This document shows positions 17,144-30,820 of a DNA stretch of 64,000 bases, piece after piece (the stretch's first letter is position 1; every line of letters begins with the position of its first letter). Both the position numbers and the translations under genes were made by a program. The stretch spans positions 20,562,063 through 20,626,062 of the forward strand of contig CM042014.1 in NCBI GenBank assembly GCA_023525715.1, read 5' to 3'. The stretch comes from Cichorium intybus (lineage: Eukaryota; Streptophyta; Magnoliopsida; Asterales; Asteraceae). The notes beneath the pieces were generated by a model. It did not search any database, had not been told where the DNA came from, and saw only the letters and a program-made list of their open reading frames with translations.

Positions 17144-17640
17144 AAAGGTCACTGAAACAATACGTTTCGTGATAAACTATTTATCTTCTACCATATTAAT
17201 TTAAAGTTCTTTTATTTGACTCATATTGTTTCGCACATTTATATAACATTTTATATTTCTCTTATATAATATCACACATTAGGTTGTCACATCTCATAAT
17301 GTTGATTAAACCAAGGTTTTCAAAACTTATTGTTAATTAATGGTTAATTTATTGTAAAAACATGTTTTATCTCAAAGTTTCAATATATTCTACTATTTTG
17401 TTTTATCTTCCAAAAGCATAGCAACTAAAAAATGAAATATTAAAATGAGTTAAAAACCATTAAAATCCTGATTGGGATGCAAGTGGATAATACGTCGTGT
17501 GTCATAGTTTAATGTTTTGTGACAATGTTGTAAATTTTTTTCCATTTCATAATATTTATATACATAAAAATTCAAACAACAAATGTTTGAACATCGTTCA
17601 AAGTTCAAACAAGTATACTAATTTATATCTATATAAATCT
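16140..17640. repeat. Diverged tandem triplication, about 0.5 kb period
   Basis: Three blocks in the same order share landmarks: CTTATAAAGGA, then TTTTTTTCTTTRTCTCA with CACA, then TATATAATAT, then a GTTTTATCTCAAAGTTT-like word, then AAAAAGTGACAACGGTGTAA or a variant. They start near 16140, 16580 and 17150. The last two are separated by (TA)n. Divergence is high. Origin unknown. Confidence 0.6.
17053..17141. repeat. (TA)n microsatellite
   Basis: About 44 TA units between the second and third blocks of the triplication. Confidence 0.98.
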
Positions 17641-20362
<2,722 letters not shown>

Positions 20363-22789
20363 TGTAACGCTAAGACACTCTTTTTATGTAAATATAATAA
20401 AAAGGGTAAAATGGTCATTTTACCTTGGAAGGGTAAATTGGTCTTTTGGACAGAAAAGTAATTAGTTTGAAATAATATTTTGAGTTTTGGACTTAAAATG
20501 TTATAAAAACGGATTTTTGGTCGTTTTACCGCAAAAGGGTATTTTGGTCATTTGACCATGTGAAGGACCAAATATATAAAAATATTGATCCTTGTGGCAA
20601 AAGTATAAGAAATGAAAGTTTTATTGTGATAAAACTTGATATTGGTGCCAAAAGTTCAAGAAATGAAACTTAGAGACCAAATTTGTAAAATTGGAAAATA
20701 TAAATAGTGGAATAGTCCTCCCACATGTGCAGATTTTTGTGAGGCTACGGGAGATGATTTCTCTGCACGAATTCTGCAATACTTGGAGATTTCTTGAAGA
20801 ATTGAAGCTTGCAATTCAATTATTGGCTTGGAATTGATGAATTGGAAGCTTTAAAGGTTAGAAATTCAAGTTATAGCTTGGTTGTTCTTGATGGGTTTTA
20901 TAGAAACTGAAATTTGTAAATTTCAGTTATGATTATGTGGTTTAAATGAGTTATTACTTCCATTAAGTCATGCTAAAAGGACTTAGTTCAAGGAAATGGA
21001 AGTAGATTGCTATTAATGATGAATTTGAAGTTTTGGGGTTGTTAGAACTAAGAACCCTAATTCTTCATTTTGATTGATTTAGTTGTTTTGAATGGTTGAA
21101 AACCTTGTTAAAGTATAAGGTTTTAGCCTAGAAACAAACCCCAAACGATTAAGGACTGGATTAAGGACTTAATGGGCTAAAACTGCGTGCTACAGTGCAC
21201 AAATCGCGGCTGGACAAGAGACCTGCGCAGGCGCTAGGCGCGGTGCGCCCAAGCCCCTGGCGGGGTGCGCCCAGGCGCAGTGCGCCCTCCAGGCAGGGGA
21301 TCAAAAATGCTAACTTTCGTTTGGCTTGTCCGTTTTAGCTCAAATTTGGACCATAGGCTCGTTATGGTCTGAAAAGTTTGGGAAAATTTTTATAACGAGT
21401 TTTCGACCCCTCGGGGGCACTGTAGATCGATTCGAATGCCTCGGTGAATAGTAAAATTCATAAAAAGTTAGTAAACGGAAAGTTTATTAACTAGGCATTG
21501 TTTATAATAATAATGTATTGAACTCTATCGTATTAGAGTTAATTGGAATGATTATTAACCTATTATCATTTGATATATAAATGAATAAATAGGTATGGGA
21601 CAAAATGGTTGTGGTGCACGCAAAGGCAAGAAACAACCGAAATTGAAACGCAGCTGGTATCCAGATGAGTAATCTCACTGATATCATATATGATATATGA
21701 TGATTGAATTGTTACATGTTGAAACTGATTGTGGGACGAAATTGATGGTTCAAAGATACATTTGAAGAGACAAGACCGGATAAGCCGTGAGTCATTGCGA
21801 TGACAAGAACGGAGCCGTGAGTCTAGGCAACAGCGGGCTAACCCGTGAGCCAAGGCAACAGCGGGCTAACCCGTGAGCCATAACTAATTCTGGATGCTAT
21901 ATCCAATGGGTGCTGCCTTCGGGCTATGATTTCTAGATTTTATATCCAATGGGTGCGGCCTTCGGGCTATGATTTCTGGATTTTATATCCAATGGGTGCG
22001 GCCTTCGGGCTATGATTTCTGGATTTTATATCCAATGGGTGCGGCCTTTGGGCTATGATTTCTGGATTTTATATCCAATGGGTGCGGCCTTCGGGCTATG
22101 ATTCTGGTGCGGCCTTCGGGCTATGATATTTGGTGCGGCCTTTTGGCTATGATATCGGGTTATTAAACCCAGTTGGTGCGGCCTTCGGGCTATGAATTAT
22201 ATATTGATAATGTTTTGGTGCAGCTTATATAGCTATGACACAGAGTGCGGCTTAAATAGCCAGGATATACGGTGCGTTCCAATGTGACTAAGAGATATGG
22301 GACAGAAATAGTTGTATATGATTATATGTGCAAATAACTGACGTGGCTTGATAATTGCAGGTTATCATGTTATAGTCTGTAAGGCTATAATTTAGGATGT
22401 GAAATCCTAAGAGATATTTGGTTAGCCAGTAAGGCTAGGAGTTTGGTTTCGATATCCAAACAGTTATATGAATGTATTTCTAATACTCGTTATTTGCAGA
22501 TACGATTACTCACTGAGCTTTATAGCTCACGATATTTGTTACTGTCCCTGCAGGTTAGCATGATACTGATAGGGGACAAGATAGAGTCCGTGACTCAAGA
22601 AGTGGACTTGTAGATGCTGTCTGTAGCAGCCCGGCTTCAAAGGAGACTATGGTATTTTATACTCTCCTTGATACACTTGTACCCGTGTTTATTAAAATAT
22701 ACCCCTTTGTTATGGTTTTATGTATTGAAACCTTGGTTTTAAATGAAAACTTTTTCAGAGGTGTTTTGTTTTAAAAGCCGGGTGTTACA
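20363..22789 (+). repeat. Gypsy 5' LTR
   Basis: 2427 bp, TGTAACGC...GGTGTTACA. It contains a GC-rich patch near 21225-21295 (GGTGCGCCCAGGCGC-type words), a 43-bp tandem array, and the words ACTCACTGAGC (22508) and CTGCAGGT (22548), which recur in other LTRs of the window. Small open frames on both strands are shared by the two LTRs and are not genes. Confidence 0.95.
21886..22215 (+). repeat. 43-bp tandem array in the 5' LTR, five units
   Basis: Units contain ATATCCAATGGGTGCGGCC then TTCGGGCTATGATTTCTGG. Five full units are followed by shortened units that keep only GGTGCGGCCTTCGGGCTATG. The other LTR has four full units. Confidence 0.95.
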
Positions 22790-22791
22790 AG

Positions 22792-22805
22792 TTGGTATCA
22801 GAGCC
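22792..22805 (+). other. Gypsy primer-binding site (initiator Met tRNA)
   Basis: TTGGTATCAGAGCC, two bases after the 5' LTR, complementary to the initiator Met tRNA 3' end. Confidence 0.95.
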
Positions 22806-22929
22806 GTGGTTTAAGTGAACTAGGTGTCTTTAGAGTAGATTCCTGGACTTAAACCCTGAGATAGTAGACATGATGCATAGTTAGGTGTATATAATTGTTA
22901 TTATACATATATAACCTAATTGTTGCTAA

Positions 22930-25900
22930 CTTCTGACGTATAAGAAGTATGAACCGTGAATCTTCATGGAAGACATTTAGGGCGCGAAGCTCTAGGAAAT
23001 GGATCAACCCTTTATCAAAGCTCCGTAATACGTGGAGAAAAAGGGGACGGAAAGCAGAAAATTACACATGACAAGCAGTAGTAGCTGATGTGGTCAGATA
23101 AAGAAATCGGTTGCTTACCTTGGTTGATATTCAAGGTGAAAGAACAGTAGTTCAGACTACAAGAAAAGCAGAGATATTAGTGGACTCCTCAGAAGAAGTT
23201 GCCACAGACCGGTCCAACCTTAAAAGGAAGGGACCAAAACCGAGCAGTTATGTATTGTGAGAAGTGCAGGAAAAGCACTCAGAAAATTGTAGAGTTGAGA
23301 CTCAACCGTTGAAGTGCTGGAATTGCAGAAAATAGGAGCATATCGCTCGAGTTTGTTGTATGGGACGGAAGTGGTTCCAGCGTGGAACTATAGATCACTT
23401 CTTTATGAAATACTCACATGCTAAATGTGGAGTAACGGGTGATAAACCCAGGAAAGAAAAAAGAAATGAATGGTTAAAAAGGACCAGTGGTACCTTGAGC
23501 ATTCCAGCAGATTGTGGAAGAAGCTCGTGAGGAGACTCATACGATCTCCGATATAATTCTTCTGAATATAACTCGTGTATGTTATATTTGATCCATGAAG
23601 CTATGCTTGGGATCGATGACTTGATGCCTTGTTGGAATATTTCATCAACGATTTTGGATGAAATTTTGGAAGAAGCTATAGCAGATAGCACGAATGTTCT
23701 AGATATTGAACACATTGAAAGTAATCTGCCTAGGATTTACGGGACCATTTTCCCTATGAATCTAAAGCCGATAACTACCAGTGAATTTGAAGCAATTATG
23801 CTTATAAATTGGTTAGCAATGAATGATGCTAACATGAATTGTAGAAACAAGAACAGTATGGTTCTTAAAACAGAAGTGGAACAGATGAAAACCTATGGTA
23901 AATGACCGTTGTTGAGAATACCGGTTATTTTCTTTGCTTAAACTCAGAAAAGGGTTAGTAAAGGAATGATGTTGTAGTTGGCATACGTGGTATTGGCCAA
24001 GCTAGATAAAACAGTGATAGTAATTCACTACTTTGAATAAATTCTCGGATGGTTCTTTTGAAAAGAACTTCCAAGATTCCTGCCAGATTGGCGAGAAGAG
24101 CTTATGATTAAGCTGGTCTTGGGAGCCGTTCCTGTTATCTAGGCTCTGTGTTGATTGGCCTCTGCAGAGATGGCAGAGTGGTAAAACAATTGGAAGAAAT
24201 TGTTTTTGAATTGGGGCCTCATATGGCCGAATGTGTCATCGTGTGGAGCCCTATCTGTTTGAAAAGAAGAAAGATAAGTTAATGTGTATGTACATTGACT
24301 ACTGAGAATATGATATTCTCGAAACCAGACTGAATATGAGGTACATTGTACCAGATGTTGGAGTTACTTCACTGAGTTAAGTGATATGTAAAATTTTCCA
24401 AGTATGAAAATTTGGCTAAAAGAAGTTTCAATTCTTTGGGTATGATAATAATACCAGAGATGATAAAGTAGATTCAGTGGAAATGATACTGTGATAAAAA
24501 TGGGAACCGCCTTGGAATTTGACTGAAATTAGTAGTTCCCTTGGATTTGGCGGGTTACTATAGGAGAGTTGTAGAAAACTGCTCCTTGATTGCCGGTTAG
24601 CTGACTAAAGTTGACCAAGAAAAGTGAAAAAGTTTGGGTGGTAGAAAGACCACAAATATCTTTTCAAAGGTTGAAATAAACCTTGTGTGAAGCTCCGGTG
24701 TTAGCATTATTGCTAAGCAGAGAAGATAACCTGGATTATAGAAATGCATCCAGAGTTGACTTTGGATACATGATATTACAGTAGCAATTATGACTTTGAC
24801 ATTGAAGCTTTGGAGACACTACTGATGTGGTGTAAAGCTTACTGTTTATATGGATCATATAAGTTTGAAGTACTTAGTTGATCAAAAGAAGCTAAACATG
24901 AGATAGCAAAGATAGATGGGTTACTTAAAGATTTCGGTTATGAAATCTTGTACCATCTCTGAAAGGCGGATGTGATTATAGATGCCTTGAATTAGAAAGA
25001 GTATCTTTTTAAAGATACAACCACATGCATGAGTGTGGCGAATTGATTACCTGAGTTAATTCGGATAGCACAGAAAGAAGTGTGCAAGTCTGAAAAACGT
25101 GACAAGTAAATGAATGATTAGCTATTGAAAGAAGCTAGTTAGAAATTCACAGCGATTGAAAACCCTTGGTGGTTGTGTATGTGAGTTCCAAAGCAAAGTG
25201 AGATATGAAATTTACCCTTAAAAGATGTATATTGGGGTAGATATGCAAAATGCTCGGGGCAGTACCAAACTGTGTAGGATGATATAACCTATGTATTGGT
25301 GGCCGGGGCTAAATAAAGACATTGAAAGATATGTGAAAAGTGTTTGACTAGTGTGTAACTACAGTCAAATCAGTAGAAGCAAACGGAAAATTTAGCCGTT
25401 GTCGATCCCAAAGAAGAAATGGGACGAAAATATTGTAGACTTTGTAATAAAGTCTTTGCAAGTACCGCATGGGTATGACACCATATGGGTAATTGCAGGT
25501 TGATTCATGAAATCAGTGTAGATTTATACTGACTAAAGAAGAAATTAAGAGCGGAAAAGTAGTGAAAAACTACATAGAAAAAGAAAATTGTTGACGTGCA
25601 CTACAGGTGGCAACTGTATCGGATCGAAACACTAGAATTATTTGCTGAATTTCGTATTAATTCATAGAATTGATAGTTCAAAAGTACTAGTAAGTACTGT
25701 ATAGGGATTGCAGAAATGATAGACGAGGCGAGAAAATGATGCAGACTCTAGAGGATGTGCTTGAAAATTGCACAGCAGACCCTAGTGGAAGATGAGAAGA
25801 TCGCCTATCTTTGGTAGAACCCGTAGATAATAATAATTTTAGTACTAGCATTTAGATGACTCGTATAATGCATAGTATGGAATACCGTGTTATCATTCGA

Positions 25901-26510
25901 TTTATAGGATTGAAAATGTGGAACAGCTGTTGGCTAGATCCTAGACGGTGATACAAACTAAAAAGAAGACTTGATGAATACGAGAAAAAGGTTGAAAAAA
26001 AAACTGGAAAAATGGTTAAGAAGCAGTAATGGTAGTACATGAACTATAGAGTAAAACCATTGAAACTCCAAGTGAGGGAAGGTGGTGATACTCAAAATAT
26101 CCCTTGGAAAGATTAAAAATATATATTTGGAACGCAAGGAAAGTTAAGTCCTCATCTATTGGACTTTTCCATATGTCCCTAAGAGTAAGAATTGGGGTGT
26201 ACCGATTGAAGTTTCTTGATGAACTTCAAGATATTTATAAAGTTTTCTATGGGTCTCATGGTTCTGAGAACATAGATTGATAAATTCTAACGAATCCCTC
26301 ATGTTGAAATGAGGAAGATAAGTGATTAAGGTGCCCGGGACAACCGGAGGAGTGATATGCGAGTGGTGATATAACCACGAGATAAGAAGACTAGTATGGT
26401 TAAGTGCTTAGGCAATACCATAAAGGTTTCCATATGATATGAGAAACCGGAATTGTAACGAGAAAGAAATACCCTCGCTTGATAGTATGATTTCGGGGAC
26501 GAAATCTTTT
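22930..26510 (+). pseudogene. Gypsy Gag-Pol remnant
   Basis: No frame longer than about 110 codons survives. Recognisable pieces in order: a Gag zinc knuckle CWNCRK, stop, EHIARVC (23315-23357) preceded by CEKCRK; protease C-terminal part (23579-23905) with FPMNLKPITTSEFEAIMLINW in line with the FDVILGMDWL type; RT start LVLGAVPVI (about 24113) followed by LASAEMAEW; LDLAGYYRRVVEN (24541-24579); FQRLK, stop, TLCEAPVLA (24662-24706); RNase H end KADVIIDALN, stop, KE (24963-25001); integrase FMKSV (about 25505) and QTLEDVLENC (25742-25771). A possible chromodomain tail lies near 26390. Both stops and length changes have accumulated, so this decayed over a long time. Confidence 0.9.
23579..23905 (+). 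pseudogene. Gypsy aspartic protease C-terminal fragment
   Basis: The longest surviving frame of the element, 108 codons. Its second half (PMNLKPITTSEFEAIMLINW then LAMNDANMNC) lines up with the conserved end of gypsy proteases before the RT domain. The DTG active site is not readable upstream. It is a piece of the element, not an independent gene. Confidence 0.75.
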
Positions 26511-26524
26511 GAAGGAGGGGAGAA
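26511..26524 (+). other. Gypsy polypurine tract
   Basis: GAAGGAGGGGAGAA just before the 3' LTR start at 26527. Confidence 0.92.
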
Positions 26525-26526
26525 TT

Positions 26527-28899
26527 TGTAACGCCAAGACACTCTTTTTATGTAAATATAATAAAAAGGGTAAAATGGTCATTTTACCTTGGAAGGGTAA
26601 ATTGGTCTTTTGGACAGAAAAGTAATTAGTTTGAAATAATATTTTTAGTTTTGGACTTAAAATGTTATAAAAACGGATTTTTGGTCGTTTTACCGCAAAA
26701 GGGTATTTTGGTCATTTGACCATGTGAAGGACCAAATATATAAAAATATTGATCCTTGTGGCAAAAGTATAAGAAATGAAAGTTTTATTGTGATAAAACT
26801 TGATATTGGTGCCAAAAGTTCAAGAAATGAAACTTAGAGACCAAATTTGTAAAATTGGAAAATATAAATAGTGGAATAGTCCTCCCACATGTGCAGATTT
26901 TTGTGAGGCTACGGGAGAGGATTTCTCTGCACGAATTCTGCAATACTTGGAGATTTCTTGAAGAATTGAAGCTTGCAATTCAATTATTGGCTTGGAATTG
27001 ATGAATTGGAAGCTTTAAAGGTTAGAAATTCAAGTTATAGCTTGGTTGTTCTTGATGGGTTTTATAGAAACTGAAATTTGTAAATTTCAGTTATGATTAT
27101 GTGGTTTAAATGAGTTATTACTTCCATTAAGTCATGCTAAAAGGACTTAGTTCAAGGAAATGGAAGTAGATTGCTATTAATGATGAATTTGAAGTTTTGG
27201 GGTTGTTAGAACTAAGAACCCTAATTCTTCATTTTGATTGATTTAGTTGTTTTGAATGGTTGAAAACCTTGTTAAAGTATAAGGTTTTAGCCTAGAAACA
27301 AACCCCAAACGATTAAGGACTGGATTAAGGACTTAATGGGCTAAAACTGCGTGCTACAGTGCACAAATCGCGGCTGGACAGGAGACCTGCGCAGGCGCTA
27401 GGCGCGGTGCGCCCAAGCCCCTGGCGGGGTGCGCCCAGGCGCAGTGCGCCCTGTCCTAGGCGCAGTGCGCCCTCCAGGCAGGGGCCAGGCAGGGGATCAA
27501 AAATGCTAACTTTCGTTTGACTTGTCCGTTTTAGCTCAAATTTGGACCATAGGCTCGTTATGGTCTGAAAAGTTTGGGAAAATTTTTATAACGAGTTTTC
27601 GACCCCTCGGGGGCACTGTAGATCGATTCGAATGCCTCGGTGAATAGTAAAATTCATAAAAAGTTAGTAAACGGAAAGTTTATTAACTAGGCATTGTTTA
27701 TAATAATAATGTATTGAACTCTATCGTATTAGACTTAATTGGAATGATTATTAACCTATTATCATTTGATATATAAATGAATAAATAGGTATGGGACAAA
27801 ATGGTTGTGGTGCACGCAAAGGCAAGAAACAACCGAAATTGAAATGCAGCTAGTATCCAGATGAGTAATCTCACTGATATCATATATGATATATGATGAT
27901 TGAATTGTTACAGGTTGAAACTGATTGTGGGACGAAATTGATGGTTCAAAGATACATTTGAAGAGACAAGACCGGATAAGCCGTGAGTCATTGCGATGAC
28001 AAGAACGGAGCCGTGAGTCTAGGCAACAGCGGGCTAACCCGTGAGCCAAGGCAACAGCGGGCTAACCCGTGAGCCATAACTAATTCTGGATGCTATATCC
28101 AATGGGTGCGGCCTTCGGGCTATGATTTCTGGATTTTATATCCAATGGGTGCGGCCTTCGGGCTATGATTTCTGGATTTTATATCCAATGGGTGCGGCCT
28201 TCGGGCTATGATTTCTGGATTTTATATCCAATGGGTGCGGCCTTCGGGCTATGATTCTGGTGCGGCCTTCGGGCTATGATATTTGGTGCGGCCTTTTGGC
28301 TATGATATCGGGTTATTAAACCCAGTTGGTGCGGCCTTCGGGCTATGAATTATATATTGATAATGTTTTGGTGCAGCTTATATAGCTATGACACAGAGTG
28401 CGGCTTAAATAGCCAGGATATACGGTGCGGTCCGATGTGACTAAGAGATATGGGACAGAAATAGTTGTATATGATTATATGTGCAAATAACTGACGTGGC
28501 TTGATAATTGCAGGTTATCATGTTATAGTCTGTAAGGCTATAATTTAGGATGTGAAATCCTAAGAGATATTTGGTTAGCCAGTAAGGCTAGGAGTTTGGT
28601 TTCGATATCCAAACAGTTATATGAATGTATTTCTAATACTCGTTATTTGCAGATACGATTACTCACTGAGCTTTATAGCTCACGATATTTGTTACTGTCC
28701 CTGCAGGTTAGCATGATACTGATAGGGGACAAGATAGAGTCCGTGACTCAAGAAGTGGACTTGTAGATGCTGTCTGTAGCAGCCCGGCTTCAAAGGAGAC
28801 TATGGTATTTTATACTCTCCTTGATACACTTGTACCCGTGTTTATTAAAATATACCCCTTTGTTATGGTTTTATGTATTGAAACCTTGGTTTTAAATGA
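26527..28899 (+). repeat. Gypsy 3' LTR, 3' end missing
   Basis: Begins TGTAACGCCAAGACAC and follows the 5' LTR to TTTTAAATGA (28899), then departs. The last about 45 bp, including the terminal TGTTACA, are absent. It differs from the 5' LTR by about a dozen base changes, an extra duplication in the GC-rich patch (27450-27495) and one fewer 43-bp unit. Confidence 0.94.
28092..28350 (+). repeat. 43-bp tandem array in the 3' LTR, four units
   Basis: Same unit as at 21886 but four full copies, so one unit was gained or lost since, or during, the last insertion. Confidence 0.95.
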
Positions 28900-29594
28900 T
28901 ACTTGTGACATTTATTCTTGATAATCTTTTGATGTATGCCATTAATTGATAAAAATGGATAACTTGGTTTGTAAAATAATTAAAGTGGTTATAAAAGAAA
29001 TATGTTAAAGTTAAAATTTAATAAGTTAACTTAGTTTCATATCTATTATTTGTCCTTTGAAAATGAATTGCAGTTGCTCTCTTACTCCACTATATGAATA
29101 TATTAATCATATCGGTGACTATCATTTTGGTGCTATAATATAAAGATGGTTGTTCGTAAGGAGGAGTAGTCTTATCGTCCTAGTATGAACCAATTATGCT
29201 TTCATAAGAAATGAAAGTTTCCAACTAATTTGTAGTAGATACTTTACTCTAAAAAAAGTTGTTTCATGATGTATTCTCCCAGTTCGATAAATGTATATAA
29301 AAAAATTGGTGGCTCATCTTCTTTTACATACACATATTTTTTTCTAGCAAAACTGACTTGCTTATGTTAACTACAAATTGTTGTTCATGTGGAACCATTA
29401 ATAGCGATAATTTTTTTTTGCCAATCATACAAATGATGCTTTTTTTAGGATTACAGATAAAAAGTCATGTATTTCATTGAATTAGATACATAGTGATTTA
29501 AATTTTAATTGATTTCCCTTGATGTTTCTCATTACTGTTTGTTAAAATACATTTTTCTCTTACCTATTAAAGAATCTCTCAAAACCATATACAT
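28900..29594. other. AT-rich sequence beyond the truncated LTR
   Basis: No gene or terminal repeat seen. Confidence 0.45.
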
Positions 29595-29707
<113 letters not shown>

Positions 29708-29935
29708 GAATACTACATATAATATAAAAATAAGAACTACAACTTTGAATAACATAAAAACATTGTAACATCCATGACAACATTTGTAATTAAAAATCAA
29801 ATCAAGCATACATATCGTACACAAATTATAGAAACATTTTAAAGAACATATAGAATTGTATATGACCTCTTATTACATCCACATTTAACCAAAAAAAAAA
29901 ATTAACATTGTAATACTAATTTGACGTGACAAAAT

Positions 29936-30820
29936 GTAACACCCTATTTTTTTAAATATTAAGTAATAAAACCTTTAAATAAGTCTATAAAATATTTTTA
30001 TAAAACTTAAATAAGAATTTATTAGAGTACGGGTGTTAGAACTTTTCACAAAAACTGTTTAAAATTAGTTAATTTAACTGAACGAAATATTTAAATAAAT
30101 TGACGTTGTACTTTCGAAAACAACTTTTTCCAATAGTAATAAATTTGAATGAAAACTTAAAACATAGGCGGATGACTTAAAATATTAAATTACTTAAAGG
30201 TCCCTTCACTTATTCTGATACGAGCTCGAAGCGATCACGCCGTGTCCTTTTCCAAAAATACACCTTAACTTGAAATGTTAGAATTCAACGGGTAAGCGGA
30301 AACGTTTAGTGAAAAATACAGTACTCGCATATGATATAAATCACATGCATTCACGTAACACATACATTCAGTCACAAATATGTCATACAAGATAACATAA
30401 CATAACATAACACATCATAACTTGACTACTTTAACACATACAGTTGGTACCAACTACTATACACATGCCGATTCCCCCGAAGGGCTTGTCTCGGATGCTG
30501 CCTCTACCTACTGGCCACTTTGCCCCGTGGGTCCTTCATGACCAGCCGACTAAATCACTTCGCCCCGTGGGTTCTTCATGATCAGTCGAATTACATGAGT
30601 TTGAATAACCTCTATTATAATAGCTACTAGACGAATAACCTCTATTATAATAGCTTTTAGACGAATCTTGCGCGTTGCGCATGTTAAAGTTATGTAAAAC
30701 AAACTTTGTCATTAACATTATCTATGAACTAATAGTTCTTCCACAAAGTTGATATATAAACTTGTAACTACTTTGAACAATAAACATTTATTACAATAAG
30801 AATGCTCAGTGGTCGTTACA
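29936..30820 (-). mobile_element. Probable gypsy LTR relic
   Basis: Ends are TGTAAC-type on one side and GTTACA on the other, the palindromic ends seen in the other gypsy LTRs here. On the minus strand it carries a duplicated word CCCACGGGGC (30500-30575), GCCCTTCGGGGGAATC, and TTTTTCACTAAACG (30301-30316), which resembles the ACTCACTAAGC word of the other LTRs. The flanking 5-mers do not match, so borders and orientation are uncertain. Confidence 0.45.

Larger units (their letters stand above)
20363..28899 (+). mobile_element. Long-LTR Ty3/gypsy element, Tekay-like, coding-dead
   Basis: About 8.5 kb. The 5' LTR (20363-22789) and 3' LTR (26527-28899) are both about 2.4 kb and share all but roughly a dozen base changes and two indels by eye. 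A tRNA-iMet primer site follows the 5' LTR and a purine tract precedes the 3' LTR. The 3.7-kb internal part holds gag, protease, RT, RNase H and integrase remnants in the gypsy order, all full of stops and indels. The far end lacks about 45 bp of LTR, so no target duplication can be shown. Long LTRs, this primer site and Pol motifs suggest the Tekay/Del chromovirus lineage; that assignment is inference. Confidence 0.93.

Noticed and set aside
21566..21853. 95-codon minus-strand frame (again at 27762-28049)
   Set aside because: Occurs in both gypsy LTRs only because the LTRs are nearly identical; it is antisense to the LTR and crosses its repeat block.
21886..22215. Regular repeats that might be a CRISPR array
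   Set aside because: Units follow each other without unique spacers and lie inside a retrotransposon LTR in a plant genome.
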